Positions 20,261 to 30,475 of a DNA stretch of 64,000 nucleotides are shown here, piece by piece. The stretch covers positions 5,456,001-5,520,000 of the forward strand of contig JAPFFF010000007.1 in assembly GCA_039105265.1 (NCBI GenBank), written 5' to 3'. Position 1 is the first letter of the stretch. Each line of letters begins with the position of its first letter. This DNA comes from Tritrichomonas musculus. Lineage: Eukaryota; Parabasalia; Tritrichomonadida; Tritrichomonadidae. The position numbers were made by a program, and so were the translations under genes. The notes beneath the pieces were generated by a model. The model saw nothing but the letters and a program-made list of their open reading frames with translations, was not told where the DNA came from and ran no database searches.

Positions 20261-23200
20261 TTAGGCGGTGCATCCACCCATTAACATTTGAGCAACAGCG
20301 TCTTGTGTAGTTTGGTTATCAGCGGCGCAGAGCATCCTGCGGATCGCTGAATCGGAGTTCTGAAGCTTTTGAATAGTTTCGCGAGCGTTTTCAAGAACAG
20401 TCTTGAATGATCTCTCGTCGATCTGTTGAGAAGGATTGAAGTAAGACCTGAAAGCGTCAGTTCCGATAGCCAAGAGTCTTCTCTTTTCAGCCTCAGCACG
20501 AACTCTTTGTTCTTCGAGTTTTTGGTTGTATTGTCCTTCGGCTTGAATCTTTTGAGCGCGAATTTGTGATTCCATGAGTTTTCTTTCACGTTCAGTTTGA
20601 GATTTAACTGTTGCGACTTCGACTTCCATCTTCCTCTTTTCTTTTCTGATTTGGTTCATGTCTTGGACAAGTTTGGCATTCTTTAATTCAATGTCAGAAA
20701 CTTGTGCAGCCATCTTTTGGACGTCGTTACGATGCTTCTCGCATTGTTCTTTAAGTTCGATGATTGCGTTTTCAAATGATGCTGTAATGTTCCTCTTTTC
20801 GGCTTCTAATCTTTCAGCAGCAGCTTCAGCATCATCATTGATCTTACGATGAAGTTCGTCGTTCTCTTGTTCTTTCTGTTGGCGAGAAAGTTTGAGTTGG
20901 TTGATTGCGTTCTTTTGTTTGTTGAGTTCTTGTTCATAAATGGCGAGATTTTGTCTTAAGGTGTGGTTTTCATCGTTTAAGGTCTTTAGTTTCTCCTTGA
21001 GCTTCTTTTCGTTCTTGGAAACTTCTTCAAGCATTGTTGTGTTCAATGTCTCTTGATCTTGCATTAATGTAGTTTCAAGTTGTTCACGTTCTGCTGTAAC
21101 ATTTTGAAGTTCAGCACTGATTTCTTTGTTATGTTGAATAAGGCTCTTATTCTCTTCTTGTAAGTTGGCAACAGTGCTTTGGAGTTCTTTGTTGGCTTCA
21201 TCTAATTCTTGAATCTTGTTCTCGTAATCGTTTTGTTGGTTCTTTAAGGCGGTGTTTTGTGAGCGGACAAGGTTCTTTAATTCGTGAACTTTCTTGCTTC
21301 TGGCAATGATGGCATTCTTTTGTTGTTCGATTACATTTAAGACTTCTCTCATTTGTGTAAGTGAATCAACTGGCTCAGTGTAGAATTCACTGAATGTGTT
21401 CTGGAATTGAGAAATGAAGTTCTTGAGTGAATCGAATTGATGGCGCATATTAGCTTGATCTGCACGGCAAGATGCAATTTGGTCAACAAGGTTGCGGCCA
21501 GCATTGTTGGCAAAGAAGTCTTGTAATGTAACAGCTGTATCGTTAAGAGCAATTGAAGCATCGACAAGGAATTGGTTGAATGAGTTGGATAATGTTTGGT
21601 TCTCTGTAAATGCTTGATCAAGAGCAGCATCTCTTTCGGAAATTTGCTTGGAATAATGCTTGCGGATTGTCTTGAAGCAGTTTTGAAGTTTAGAAACAAC
21701 TTGAAGATCTGGATTGTTGGCAATGCGAACAATGGCGGATTGTAAGGTTGGATCGAAGTCTTCGCAGCGGAAAACGCATGGTGGTAAGAGATCATCGGCT
21801 GTTGGTGGTGATTGGGATTCAACTTTTCGGCGGAATGATTCAAGATCTTCTCTGGCCTTCTTGGCATCGCTTTCAGCATCTTGCTTGGTTTGGTCAGCAA
21901 GGCGTAAGCTAGCTTCAAGATCTTCAATTCTTGTTGTAAGTTTGTTTTCGTTTGTTTCGAGTGTATAAACCTTCTTCTTTTCCTTATCAAGAGCACGTTG
22001 AAGTTTTTCAACACGTGGGCATGGGAGTTTGCCTTGTCCTTTTCTGTTTTCGCGGAGTTCCTTTTCACCATCTTCTTTGATGTGGAGAGCATTTCTAAGT
22101 GAATCGATTTCACGAGAATCAGCTTCGTGAACGTGTTTAAGGGCTTCAAGATCGGATTTGTTCTTTTCAAGAGCAATTGCGAGTTCTGTAGCATTTTGGT
22201 TTGATGTGTTAAGTTGGTCGGTAAGTTGATCAACTTTCTTTGTAGCAATTGCTAAATCATTAGTTAATTTCCTGTTCTTTTCAAGAAGTTCGTCGTTGAT
22301 AACACCTTGGCAGTTGTAGGCGCTTGGATTTGTTTGTGGTGAGGAAAGGCCAATGATTTGTGGTTGGATTGAGTCAACCTTTGGAGCATTTGGATCTTGT
22401 GGGATTGGTTGTGGTGGAGCAACAATTGGAGCAATTGGAACAACAGCTGCTTTTTCAGCTTGCTTCTTAAGTTTCTTGATTTCTGAATTTTGTGAAGCAA
22501 TTTGGTCGTTAAGGCTGTCGATCTTCTTGTTAAGTTGAGCATTCTTGGTGTTGAGTGCTTGGATTTGGTAGTTCATTTGGTTTTCAATTTGGCTCTTTTG
22601 GCTGGCATACATGTCGCATTTTTGTTCAAGAGTTCTGACAGTTGATTTAAGGTCTGATCTTTCAACTGCAAAATCTTGTTGTTGTTTCTTAATTTGTTGT
22701 TCAAGTGATCCTGAGGTTTCGTTGGCAGCCTTTATCTTTTGTTTGAGGTGCTTGATCTTCTTTTCGAGTGTTGCTGGATCGTTGCTCTTTGTAACACCTG
22801 GAATGAGTCCAGTTCCTTTTCCTTGGACTGGTGTTGGTGTATCTTGGATTGATGGTGGTGTTGAGAGGAATGTGATGAAATCATCGAGAGTTGTGAATGT
22901 TGTTCCGAAGTAACGTTTAGCATCTTCAAGGATGTGGTCAAGTTTAGATGCAAGTAATCTCTTTTCAACATTTTCGCGTTCTGTAGCTTGTTTAGCTTTT
23001 TCGAGTTGGTCATAAACTGATTCTAATTGGGCTTTGCTTTGAGCCTTGACCTTTTCAATTTCTTTTGTCATTGAGGTAAGATCTGTACCGCGGATTGTTG
23101 AGCAGCTTCTCTTTTCTTCATTAAGTTTTGAATCCTTTTCTTTAATGGTATTAAGGCTAATTTCAAGTCTGTGTTCAAGATCATCTCTTTCTTTTCTTAA

Positions 23201-23428
23201 TGTTCTGACTTGTTGGAGAAGATCGTTGTTCTGTTGATGAACAGATTCAAGTTGTTCTGTGATCTTGATTGCATCTTCGAATTGTGATCTAAGAAGTGTA
23301 TTTTCTTTCATTAATTCTTCATTCTGATCTTTAAGTTGGCAGTTATTTGGTTGAACTTTCCTTGAACTATCAAGTTCGGATGACTCTGAGAATCCTGTTT
23401 CGACTCTTGATGACTCTGAATCGTACAT
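20261..23428 (-). CDS. long coiled-coil structural protein (family copy 4)
   Basis: 1,055 residues, starting MYDSESSRVETGFSESSELD. It aligns with copies 1-3 along its length, with the same blocks: LRSQFEDAIKIT, RGTDLTSM, LLASKLDHILED, a Pro-rich break (about residue 320-360, PPQPIPQDPNAPK), PPTADDLLPP, FNQFLVDASIALND and a C-terminus with FNPSQQIDERSF. The N-terminal SSELDSS stretch links it most closely to the twin pair. Unlike the twins it has no GC-rich 3' half. An Inr-like TCATTTT sits at 23461-23467 on the minus strand, about 33 bases before the ATG. Structural role inferred as for the other copies. Confidence 0.85.
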   Translation of the reverse strand: MYDSESSRVETGFSESSELDSSRKVQPNNCQLKDQNEELMKENTLLRSQFEDAIKITEQLESVHQQNNDLLQQVRTLRKERDDLEHRLEISLNTIKEKDSKLNEEKRSCSTIRGTDLTSMTKEIEKVKAQSKAQLESVYDQLEKAKQATERENVEKRLLASKLDHILEDAKRYFGTTFTTLDDFITFLSTPPSIQDTPTPVQGKGTGLIPGVTKSNDPATLEKKIKHLKQKIKAANETSGSLEQQIKKQQQDFAVERSDLKSTVRTLEQKCDMYASQKSQIENQMNYQIQALNTKNAQLNKKIDSLNDQIASQNSEIKKLKKQAEKAAVVPIAPIVAPPQPIPQDPNAPKVDSIQPQIIGLSSPQTNPSAYNCQGVINDELLEKNRKLTNDLAIATKKVDQLTDQLNTSNQNATELAIALEKNKSDLEALKHVHEADSREIDSLRNALHIKEDGEKELRENRKGQGKLPCPRVEKLQRALDKEKKKVYTLETNENKLTTRIEDLEASLRLADQTKQDAESDAKKAREDLESFRRKVESQSPPTADDLLPPCVFRCEDFDPTLQSAIVRIANNPDLQVVSKLQNCFKTIRKHYSKQISERDAALDQAFTENQTLSNSFNQFLVDASIALNDTAVTLQDFFANNAGRNLVDQIASCRADQANMRHQFDSLKNFISQFQNTFSEFYTEPVDSLTQMREVLNVIEQQKNAIIARSKKVHELKNLVRSQNTALKNQQNDYENKIQELDEANKELQSTVANLQEENKSLIQHNKEISAELQNVTAEREQLETTLMQDQETLNTTMLEEVSKNEKKLKEKLKTLNDENHTLRQNLAIYEQELNKQKNAINQLKLSRQQKEQENDELHRKINDDAEAAAERLEAEKRNITASFENAIIELKEQCEKHRNDVQKMAAQVSDIELKNAKLVQDMNQIRKEKRKMEVEVATVKSQTERERKLMESQIRAQKIQAEGQYNQKLEEQRVRAEAEKRRLLAIGTDAFRSYFNPSQQIDERSFKTVLENARETIQKLQNSDSAIRRMLCAADNQTTQDAVAQMLMGGCTA

Positions 23429-24120
23429 TTTGCGATTAGTTGTTGTTCTTGTCTAAGAAAAAAATGATTCTTTGTTATTTTAAACGCATGATATTCAATA
23501 ATTATTCTATCAAGACGTTAAGATATAAAAGATCTAAAAAACATATTCAAAAAGTTGTTAACATTGAGTTTTGAATACTTTATTTTCACGTCGGTTTTGA
23601 ATTTTCATAGAAAAAAATTATAACTTATGATACCCCATTTAAAATTTAGAGGAAAAAAACACAAAAATAATATTTATGAGCCAACATCAATAAAATCATT
23701 CCCTTTATTTATTAATGCCAAGAAATCAGATTTTTAGTATTATATAATATAGATATTTCTTTCCGTTAAGTATTTTTGATTCTTATAGATTATTGGCTTT
23801 ACTACTTATTTAGATGATAAAATAGCAGGATGTAATAACCTTTTATTTCTTAATCCTAAACGTATGATTTTTTAATTAATAAACGTTTTTAACTTTTTTG
23901 TACGTTAACAGAAATAATTCATATGTAAATAAAATAATCGACAGACGTTAATAAATACATTTGTTAACATCATACATTTAATTTCATTTGAATCCAATTC
24001 AAATTCATTAAAATCAATCATAAAATCGTTCGCTCAATGCGTTAATTACGTTTAATCCACTCATTCTACTCAATTCGCTAAAGTTAACGTACCAACTATT
24101 ACCTTAAATTATCCCGTTTC
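23429..24120 (-). promoter_or_regulatory. promoter region rich in AAACGYAT and TAACG words
   Basis: AAACGCAT lies at 23482-23489 and AAACGTAT at 23858-23865. Related CG words follow: GTACGTTA (23900-23907), ATGCGTTA (24037-24044) and TTACGTTT (24046-24053), together with several TTAAC and CGTTA words (near 23515, 23945, 24085). In such AT-rich DNA, CG-containing 8-mers are expected to be rare, so the cluster looks like a regulatory region for the coiled-coil gene. Myb-type factors, which bind TAACG-like sites in trichomonads, are candidate binders. The rest of the spacer, to 24496, is plain AT-rich DNA. Confidence 0.5.
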
Positions 24121-24496
24121 TAATTCAATAACTTAATCATCAAAAATTAATTTATGATTTTTTTAATTTTTTAAATTGAAAATCGAATATTAATCTAGAT
24201 TCATTTTTTTTAATTTGAAAATAAATGTTCAGTATCATTTATTTGCAAGATTCATTTTCAAAATTTAATAATTTTAAAGATGACTGCTTTGTTATTAAAT
24301 TTATCAAAATATAGATAATTTCATTTATTATAATGAGCAAAATCATTATAAAATAATTGAAAAAAGTACAAAAAGTACAAAATAATAATTTAATATTTCA
24401 ATGACAGTGGAAAAAAATTCACATTTCTTTCCAATACAATATTGTTTATAACGTAAAGTAAAAAATAGAAATAAAAATTTGATTTCTATTTTCTAT

Positions 24497-26710
24497 TCAA
24501 TCTTTCTCATCATTATTCTTATTTAGTTTGCTTCCTAAATGCTTAAGCCTCCTTTTTCTTTCAGTTTTTTTACTTCTTTTTGTTCGATCACTAAATCTGT
24601 CATTTCTTTTACGATCATCTTCGTCATCTTTAAATTTATGATCGTCATCATCTTTTAATTTGCGATCTTCATCATCTTTAATGTTTTTATTATCTTCTTC
24701 TTTATCTTTATGCTTATCTTCTTCTTCTTTGTTTCTATTATTGTCATCAGCATTGTCATGAATATCATTGATTTCTTGATCATCTTTTTCAGTTTTACGC
24801 TTACGATGAACATTACGGATTTTTTCTCTTCTAAGCGCTTTAGTTAACTGAGTTTCAATATCATCAGAGAACTTTTTAATTGTATCTTCATCCCACATGT
24901 GAAGAGGATGCGCTTCAGTATTAAACACCCATTCAGCAGGAGAAATGAGAGTTGAATCGGTGAAAGTCAGGTATAAGTATTTAAGTGTTTCAGCTAAGAA
25001 AAATGATTCCATTTCATCTTTATGGTCTACCTTTTCTGGTGGTAGATCAAGCCTACTTATGGAAGTAAATCCATGATCAACTCTGCATGAACTATTGATT
25101 GCTTTGAAAATTTGCCAATTGTAATTTCTGTATTTCTCATCACCAGTAAATCTATAAAGATAGAATATTGATTCAACTGTTTCTGGTCGTAGAATGTAAC
25201 CATCAGCAACCATTTTAATTTGATTATCTTTATCTTCATTATTAACATTATAACCAACATGCTCAGGCATAATTCCAGATTTAAAATGAGCGTATGTTTT
25301 GGCATATGTTGTAGCAAGGTCAGAAGCAAGTTTTAAGTCTTCTTCATGATTTTCATTTTCTTTAACTGATCCAAGGGCGATCATGCCTGCTGCAAAAGTT
25401 GCAAGATGTTCAACTTCAGCATATGGACCAGACTTTCCACCTTTTGTGCCAATGCCTACTATATCTTGATTGTCACTTTTGAAAACTAAACTTGATTTTA
25501 TATCTTTCATCATAAGTGAATGTCTATTAAGCATTTCTTTTACTACACCTCCTGTCATCAAGTAGGACTTGATTATGTACTCATAATAACTGTCTGTGCC
25601 AGCGCCGATATGAGATGTGATAAGACCATTGTGCGAATTTTTCTTCCATAATCTTTTATAAACAGATATCGCTGAATTAACAAATTTTTCATCGCCTGTA
25701 ATTTCTGCAAGCTTAAAGAATTCAAGCTGATATGTACCAGCTTCAGCTAAAATGTAAGAAGATGATGATTTTGTGGCTTTAGCTGAGTATTCTTGATTAT
25801 CTCGATCACGAACTGAAAGATGAAACTTGGAACTAAAGAATCCTCCAGTTGATTCCATAACCTCATTAATAGCATTACCAAGTCCAACTGCAGCTTTTTT
25901 GAAGGTTTTATCATGAGATAATGAATACGCTGATAAAAGACCACCAAGGTAACGAATGTTAAACTCAAAAAGAGACCAACTTCCTTTAGGAGCAAATTTT
26001 TTATCCACAAAATCACGAACCTTTTTATATGGTTCTTCAAGTCCCATTACAATGATCGTTGAAATAGAATCTATCAATGTTAAACCACCATGAAGGCTAT
26101 CATCACTACATCTCATGCTTTTAGGATGAAAAGTGTCGTGACCAAAACAGTACTGATCATAGTTTGACCATGCATGAAGAAATGCTTCTTTAACAGCTTC
26201 CATTTTTTCGGTATCAGCTTCAAGTTTAGGAAATTCTTTAGAATAATATGGTGAATTGAGATTCTTTGTATACAGATGTTCAAATGTTCGTCCATCTTTA
26301 AAGATTATTTCAGAAGAATTATTGCTTTCTTTATTATCTTCTTCTTGCTTTATAGATTTTGTACTATCTTCTTCTTTATCACTTTCTTTTAGTGTACTTT
26401 GATCTTCCTTTTTTATAGCATCTTTTTCATCTTGTTTTTCATCAACATTTTTTTCATTCGTTTTGGCTTTGTTATCATCGATAATATTTTCTTCAGATTT
26501 CAATGTAGAATTTGAAGATTGCTTAGCACTAAATTTATTCAGGATACGATTAAAAGAAGATTGGCCTTCTTGATTGCTATTTTCTCTAAAATTCAAAAAA
26601 TTAGTATATTCAAAAAAAGTAAGCGAAAAAGTAAAACTGATAAGTAATATTGCAACATAAAATAATGAAATGGGAGGTTTATATCGAAGAGTTCGTTGAG
26701 TTGCAAGCAT
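24497..26710 (-). CDS. class I alpha-1,2-mannosidase (GH47), type II membrane protein
   Basis: 737 residues from the ATG at 26708-26710. An eight-codon extension only reaches a TTG and then a stop. A single membrane anchor (PPISLFYVAILLISFTFSL, about 11-33) follows a short cytosolic tail. Then come an acidic Lys/Glu/Asp stem (to about 140) and the GH47 catalytic domain: HAWSNYDQYCFGHD, GGLTLIDSIST, RYLGGLLSAYSL, GTDSYYEYIIKSYL, LRPETVESIFYLYR and the calcium-site-type end FNTEAHPL. The enzyme trims alpha-1,2-linked mannose from N-glycans in the ER or Golgi. The C-terminal 100 residues are an unusual low-complexity Lys/Asp/Glu/Arg tail. EDEM-like activity in ER quality control is an alternative. 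Confidence 0.88.
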   Translation of the reverse strand: MLATQRTLRYKPPISLFYVAILLISFTFSLTFFEYTNFLNFRENSNQEGQSSFNRILNKFSAKQSSNSTLKSEENIIDDNKAKTNEKNVDEKQDEKDAIKKEDQSTLKESDKEEDSTKSIKQEEDNKESNNSSEIIFKDGRTFEHLYTKNLNSPYYSKEFPKLEADTEKMEAVKEAFLHAWSNYDQYCFGHDTFHPKSMRCSDDSLHGGLTLIDSISTIIVMGLEEPYKKVRDFVDKKFAPKGSWSLFEFNIRYLGGLLSAYSLSHDKTFKKAAVGLGNAINEVMESTGGFFSSKFHLSVRDRDNQEYSAKATKSSSSYILAEAGTYQLEFFKLAEITGDEKFVNSAISVYKRLWKKNSHNGLITSHIGAGTDSYYEYIIKSYLMTGGVVKEMLNRHSLMMKDIKSSLVFKSDNQDIVGIGTKGGKSGPYAEVEHLATFAAGMIALGSVKENENHEEDLKLASDLATTYAKTYAHFKSGIMPEHVGYNVNNEDKDNQIKMVADGYILRPETVESIFYLYRFTGDEKYRNYNWQIFKAINSSCRVDHGFTSISRLDLPPEKVDHKDEMESFFLAETLKYLYLTFTDSTLISPAEWVFNTEAHPLHMWDEDTIKKFSDDIETQLTKALRREKIRNVHRKRKTEKDDQEINDIHDNADDNNRNKEEEDKHKDKEEDNKNIKDDEDRKLKDDDDHKFKDDEDDRKRNDRFSDRTKRSKKTERKRRLKHLGSKLNKNNDEKD

Positions 26711-27187
26711 CTCAGTAAAATCTATTTTGACCAAGTTGCTTCTTATTGAAAACTGAGCTATGATATTTCATTTTATGTTATAATTCCAGATTAATTATGA
26801 TAATTTGAATAATAGCAGTAATAAAATATTTCTTAAAGAAATTAAAAAAAATATTTAAAATAAATTATAGGTTTAATTTAAAAATAAAAAAGATACAATT
26901 AAAAATAGTTTTATTTTTTTTAAATTCTATTGAAAATTAAAAGAACATTATTGAAAAAGTTCCTTTTTATCATATTGAAATTTGATTTTTACAAACACCA
27001 ATTATTGCCAAAATGAATAATACTATCGTAAAACAAAAAATTAATAAGGGATGATATAAGTTTTTGTTAATCAAAATTCAATGAAAGAATATGAAATTAA
27101 AAAAGAAATTGATATTCAATGAATGATTATGAAATTTAAAAAGAAAAAAAATGAAAACTAAAAACAATTTATTAAAACAAATGAGTT
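26711..27187. other. AT-rich spacer
   Basis: This holds the upstream region of the mannosidase gene (minus strand) and the 3' flank of the coiled-coil gene at 27188. No strong Inr match and no gene are seen. Confidence 0.5.
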
Positions 27188-30046
27188 TCAATGCTTATTT
27201 GAGGTTGATAGAATTCCAACTTTTGGACCTTTGCCAAATCTGCTATTATACTCCTTTTCTTGTTTAACAAGCATCTTTCTATATTCAGCCAATTCATTGA
27301 TTGCATTTTTAAGTTGAATGGTTCTGGTTTGCAAATTAACCTGAAGTTTCTCAATAATATCAATTTCGCTCTGTCTTGGTGGTCTTTTTTCAAATTGTTG
27401 AATTGCATCATCCCTTTTCTTTGTTAACACCATGATCTTTTCTTCATAAAATTTCTTCATTTCAAGCCAATCTCTACTCCTTTTGTCAAGATCGTCGTTT
27501 GAGGTTCGTGTGAATTCGTCTAGAGAAGATTTATTCATCGCTTTGTTGTCTTTAAGTTTCTTTTGGAACATCGCATTACTTTTAATGAGATGATCTTTAA
27601 GAGCTTCGTATTGTTTAATTAAATCGTCCATTTCAGCGAGATGAATTTTGATCATATCAGCCATTTTTAATTCTGTTTGCTTGGAAAAATCTGTAGCAGC
27701 CTTTTCTGATGATTCGATAAGATCTTTTAATTTTTTGTCTATATCATTGCTTGTGTTAATAAATCTTGTCTGCGAATCACTAACTTTATTTTTGATTAAT
27801 TGAATGCTTTGATTAAATTGATCATTTTCTTCTGAAATTTGGGTACGATACATTTGGCATTTATTTTCAAACAAGCTAGTTGAATTATTTTTATTCTTAT
27901 CGTTTTCATTTTGCATTTTCTCAATTTCATCTTTCAATTTATCAACTTCACTAAGGTCTCTAGAATCATTTAATTGTTCTTTCAACTTTGCCATTTCAAT
28001 GTCATGCTCATTCTTTAAATCATTAATTATTCCATTAAGCTTATCTTCTTCGTCTTTCGATTGTTGCTTCACGTCGCCTATCTCTTGCAATAAAGCGAGT
28101 CTTTTTTGTTCCCGAACGGTTCCCATTGAATTTCTGACAACATGGCTTGCATGTCTATCATTTTCTTGGTCAACTCTAGATTTCCATTCTTCCTCTAGTG
28201 TATGTTTTTGTAATTCGACTATTTTCTTTACTTCTTCTTTCTGTTTCTCAAGTTCACTAATCATTGAATCAAATTCTTTGAACATTGGATTATTTTCGAC
28301 ATCAGGTGCCTGAATTCCATTTAATTTGGCTTGTTCAGCGTCATATTCTGATTGATGTTTAGAATTGATTGCGTCAATTTGTGATTTATCATTTTGAGTT
28401 TTTTTAACATCAGATATTTTTTGAGCATATTTAGCTTGATAATCCTTTAATTTATTATCATACTCGTCATTGTATTTTTTCTTCATTTTTTCATATTCAT
28501 CATCATAAGTATTATTTTGCTTTTCAACTGCTTCATTTTTTTGCTTTTTTAATTTTTCAATTTCTTCCAAATTTTTATTCTGAATATCGCTTACTTTTTT
28601 CTCATGCTGTGAATCAAAATCTGCCACTTTCTGAGAGTAATCATTCATGATTTTTTCTTTTTCATTTCTCAAATTTTGTAATATTTCCTTGAACTTTTTC
28701 ATTTCTGAATTTCCACCTTCAACTAGACGATCAATATCATCTTGAATACTTTTGACAATTTTTTCAAATTTTTGGTTTTCAATATTAATCTCATTTGCTT
28801 GCTCACTTCCAAGTGCTTTTATATCTCTCTCGTGCATCTTCTTGCCATCTTCCTGCTGTTGGATAATCCTCTTATATTCTTTTGATTGGTCTTCTTGAAC
28901 AGCAAGGATTTGCTTGTGTTTTTGAGAGAGTTTAACTTCAGCTTCTTTGACACTATTTTCATGTTCTTGTGAGATTTTTTCTATTTCTTTTTGATGTTTC
29001 TCCATTAAATCTTTAACTGAATCACCATACGAGTCAAAAGTTGATTTTAACCGTTGTTGTGCCTCTTCGTATTCTTCATCAAATGAATGAATTAATTCTC
29101 GCTTCTTTTCTTCAGCTTTTTGGATGTCTAGTTCATGTTGAATCTCTTTTGATTCAAGATCGTGATTCATCATTTCAAGATCTGCTTTGAATTTCTCTTT
29201 TGAATTTTCGGTGTCACTTTTGAGCTTGTCAATTGTTAGTTTATGACTGTTGATTAAATCAGCTTTTGCTTGAGCTGCTTTATGTAAATTTTCTTTGTCT
29301 TGGATTGCATTCTTCCTCCTTGTGTCAAGTAACTGCTTAACCTTTTCTTTGTCTTCAGTTAAGTTTTTCTTAAAGTGATCTGTTTGAACTTTCAATTGAC
29401 GCATCTTTTCTACTATTTTTGGCTGTGAACTTGATTGATTACCACCATAAGACTGCTTTACTGAATTCATTTCGTTTTTATGATCTTCTTCGAGTTTTTT
29501 AATCTTTTCTTTAGAATCTAATTCAAGTTGAGCCATTTTTTTTTTTGATTCTGTGTCGTGTGATTCAACTTCTTTTTTATATGTTTCTTGGAGTTTTGAT
29601 ATTTGTTTATCTATTTCAGTTTTTGCATTATTACAATATGTTTCCATTGCTGTTGTTTTATTGCCCATTTGATTCATGATCGATTTAATTTGTTTTTGCA
29701 GGTCTGCTAAATCATCTAAAATTTTTTCTTCATATTTTTTCATATTTGCTTCAGCTGATGTAATATACGCTGTTGCATCATCTTTAAGAGTTTGATATTT
29801 GTGGTTATATAACTTTTCAATTTTTTGCTGAACTTCTTTTCTTTCTGCATCAACTTTTGAATTATACGTGTCCATATAAGAGCGATAATCATCAAGATAC
29901 TTATTGATTTGAGGATCTATTGTATTATGTAGATATGACATTTGGAATTGACGATCAGCGATCTGACTCTCGAATAATTGAATCACCTTCATAAGTTGAC
30001 TTAATTTCTTGCTGACATTAAATTTCAAAGCTTTCGAATTATGCAT
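27188..30046 (-). CDS. long coiled-coil protein, unrelated to the four-member family
   Basis: 952 residues from an ATG, stop TGA. After a short basic start (MHNSKALKFNVSKK) and a hydrophobic-heptad opening helix (LMKVIQLFESQ), the whole protein is Lys/Glu/Asp/Gln-rich coiled coil, interrupted near residue 575 by IQAPDVENNPMF. The last 60 residues, with YRKMLVKQEKEYNSRFGK, end in a short basic tail. It lacks the PPTAEDLLPP and IDERSF blocks, so it is a separate family. No transmembrane segment or enzyme motif is seen. A cytoskeletal or scaffold role is likely from composition only. Confidence 0.75.
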   Translation of the reverse strand: MHNSKALKFNVSKKLSQLMKVIQLFESQIADRQFQMSYLHNTIDPQINKYLDDYRSYMDTYNSKVDAERKEVQQKIEKLYNHKYQTLKDDATAYITSAEANMKKYEEKILDDLADLQKQIKSIMNQMGNKTTAMETYCNNAKTEIDKQISKLQETYKKEVESHDTESKKKMAQLELDSKEKIKKLEEDHKNEMNSVKQSYGGNQSSSQPKIVEKMRQLKVQTDHFKKNLTEDKEKVKQLLDTRRKNAIQDKENLHKAAQAKADLINSHKLTIDKLKSDTENSKEKFKADLEMMNHDLESKEIQHELDIQKAEEKKRELIHSFDEEYEEAQQRLKSTFDSYGDSVKDLMEKHQKEIEKISQEHENSVKEAEVKLSQKHKQILAVQEDQSKEYKRIIQQQEDGKKMHERDIKALGSEQANEINIENQKFEKIVKSIQDDIDRLVEGGNSEMKKFKEILQNLRNEKEKIMNDYSQKVADFDSQHEKKVSDIQNKNLEEIEKLKKQKNEAVEKQNNTYDDEYEKMKKKYNDEYDNKLKDYQAKYAQKISDVKKTQNDKSQIDAINSKHQSEYDAEQAKLNGIQAPDVENNPMFKEFDSMISELEKQKEEVKKIVELQKHTLEEEWKSRVDQENDRHASHVVRNSMGTVREQKRLALLQEIGDVKQQSKDEEDKLNGIINDLKNEHDIEMAKLKEQLNDSRDLSEVDKLKDEIEKMQNENDKNKNNSTSLFENKCQMYRTQISEENDQFNQSIQLIKNKVSDSQTRFINTSNDIDKKLKDLIESSEKAATDFSKQTELKMADMIKIHLAEMDDLIKQYEALKDHLIKSNAMFQKKLKDNKAMNKSSLDEFTRTSNDDLDKRSRDWLEMKKFYEEKIMVLTKKRDDAIQQFEKRPPRQSEIDIIEKLQVNLQTRTIQLKNAINELAEYRKMLVKQEKEYNSRFGKGPKVGILSTSNKH

Positions 30047-30475
30047 AAAAATCTGAATTAATCTAAAAAAATTTTAACTTTTTCAATGGTATAATAAAAA
30101 ACGTTATTTAAATAAAATTCATTAGCATTTGTAAGTTGAATGACTCTCATTTTCAAAATTAGATCGCTAATATAGTGTTCTGAGGTTAACAAAATGATAC
30201 CAATTTTAAAATATTCAAACTTTTTTCTAGTAAAATCAAAACTGATCTATTCTTTAATTATTTCATTCATTTTTAAAAGTATACTTTAATAGCAGCAAAG
30301 TCTACTTTAATATCAAATGGAATACTATTAAAATACATAAAAAAATTATGAATTAAAACTTTAAATATTTTTGAATCAACAAGCAGTTGATTTATTTATA
30401 CATAAATATAGATTGAATGATTACTCGATTTTTTAAATAAGAACAAAAAAGATATTAATAAAAAATATGGTCTGA
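30047..30475. other. AT-rich spacer
   Basis: This lies between the start of the coiled-coil gene and the end of the 1,498-residue gene, both on the minus strand. I see no gene or clear initiator. Confidence 0.5.

Noticed and set aside
26711-26734. eight-codon longer start for the mannosidase
   Set aside because: It rests on a TTG. The ATG at 26710 gives a normal short cytosolic tail before the membrane anchor.
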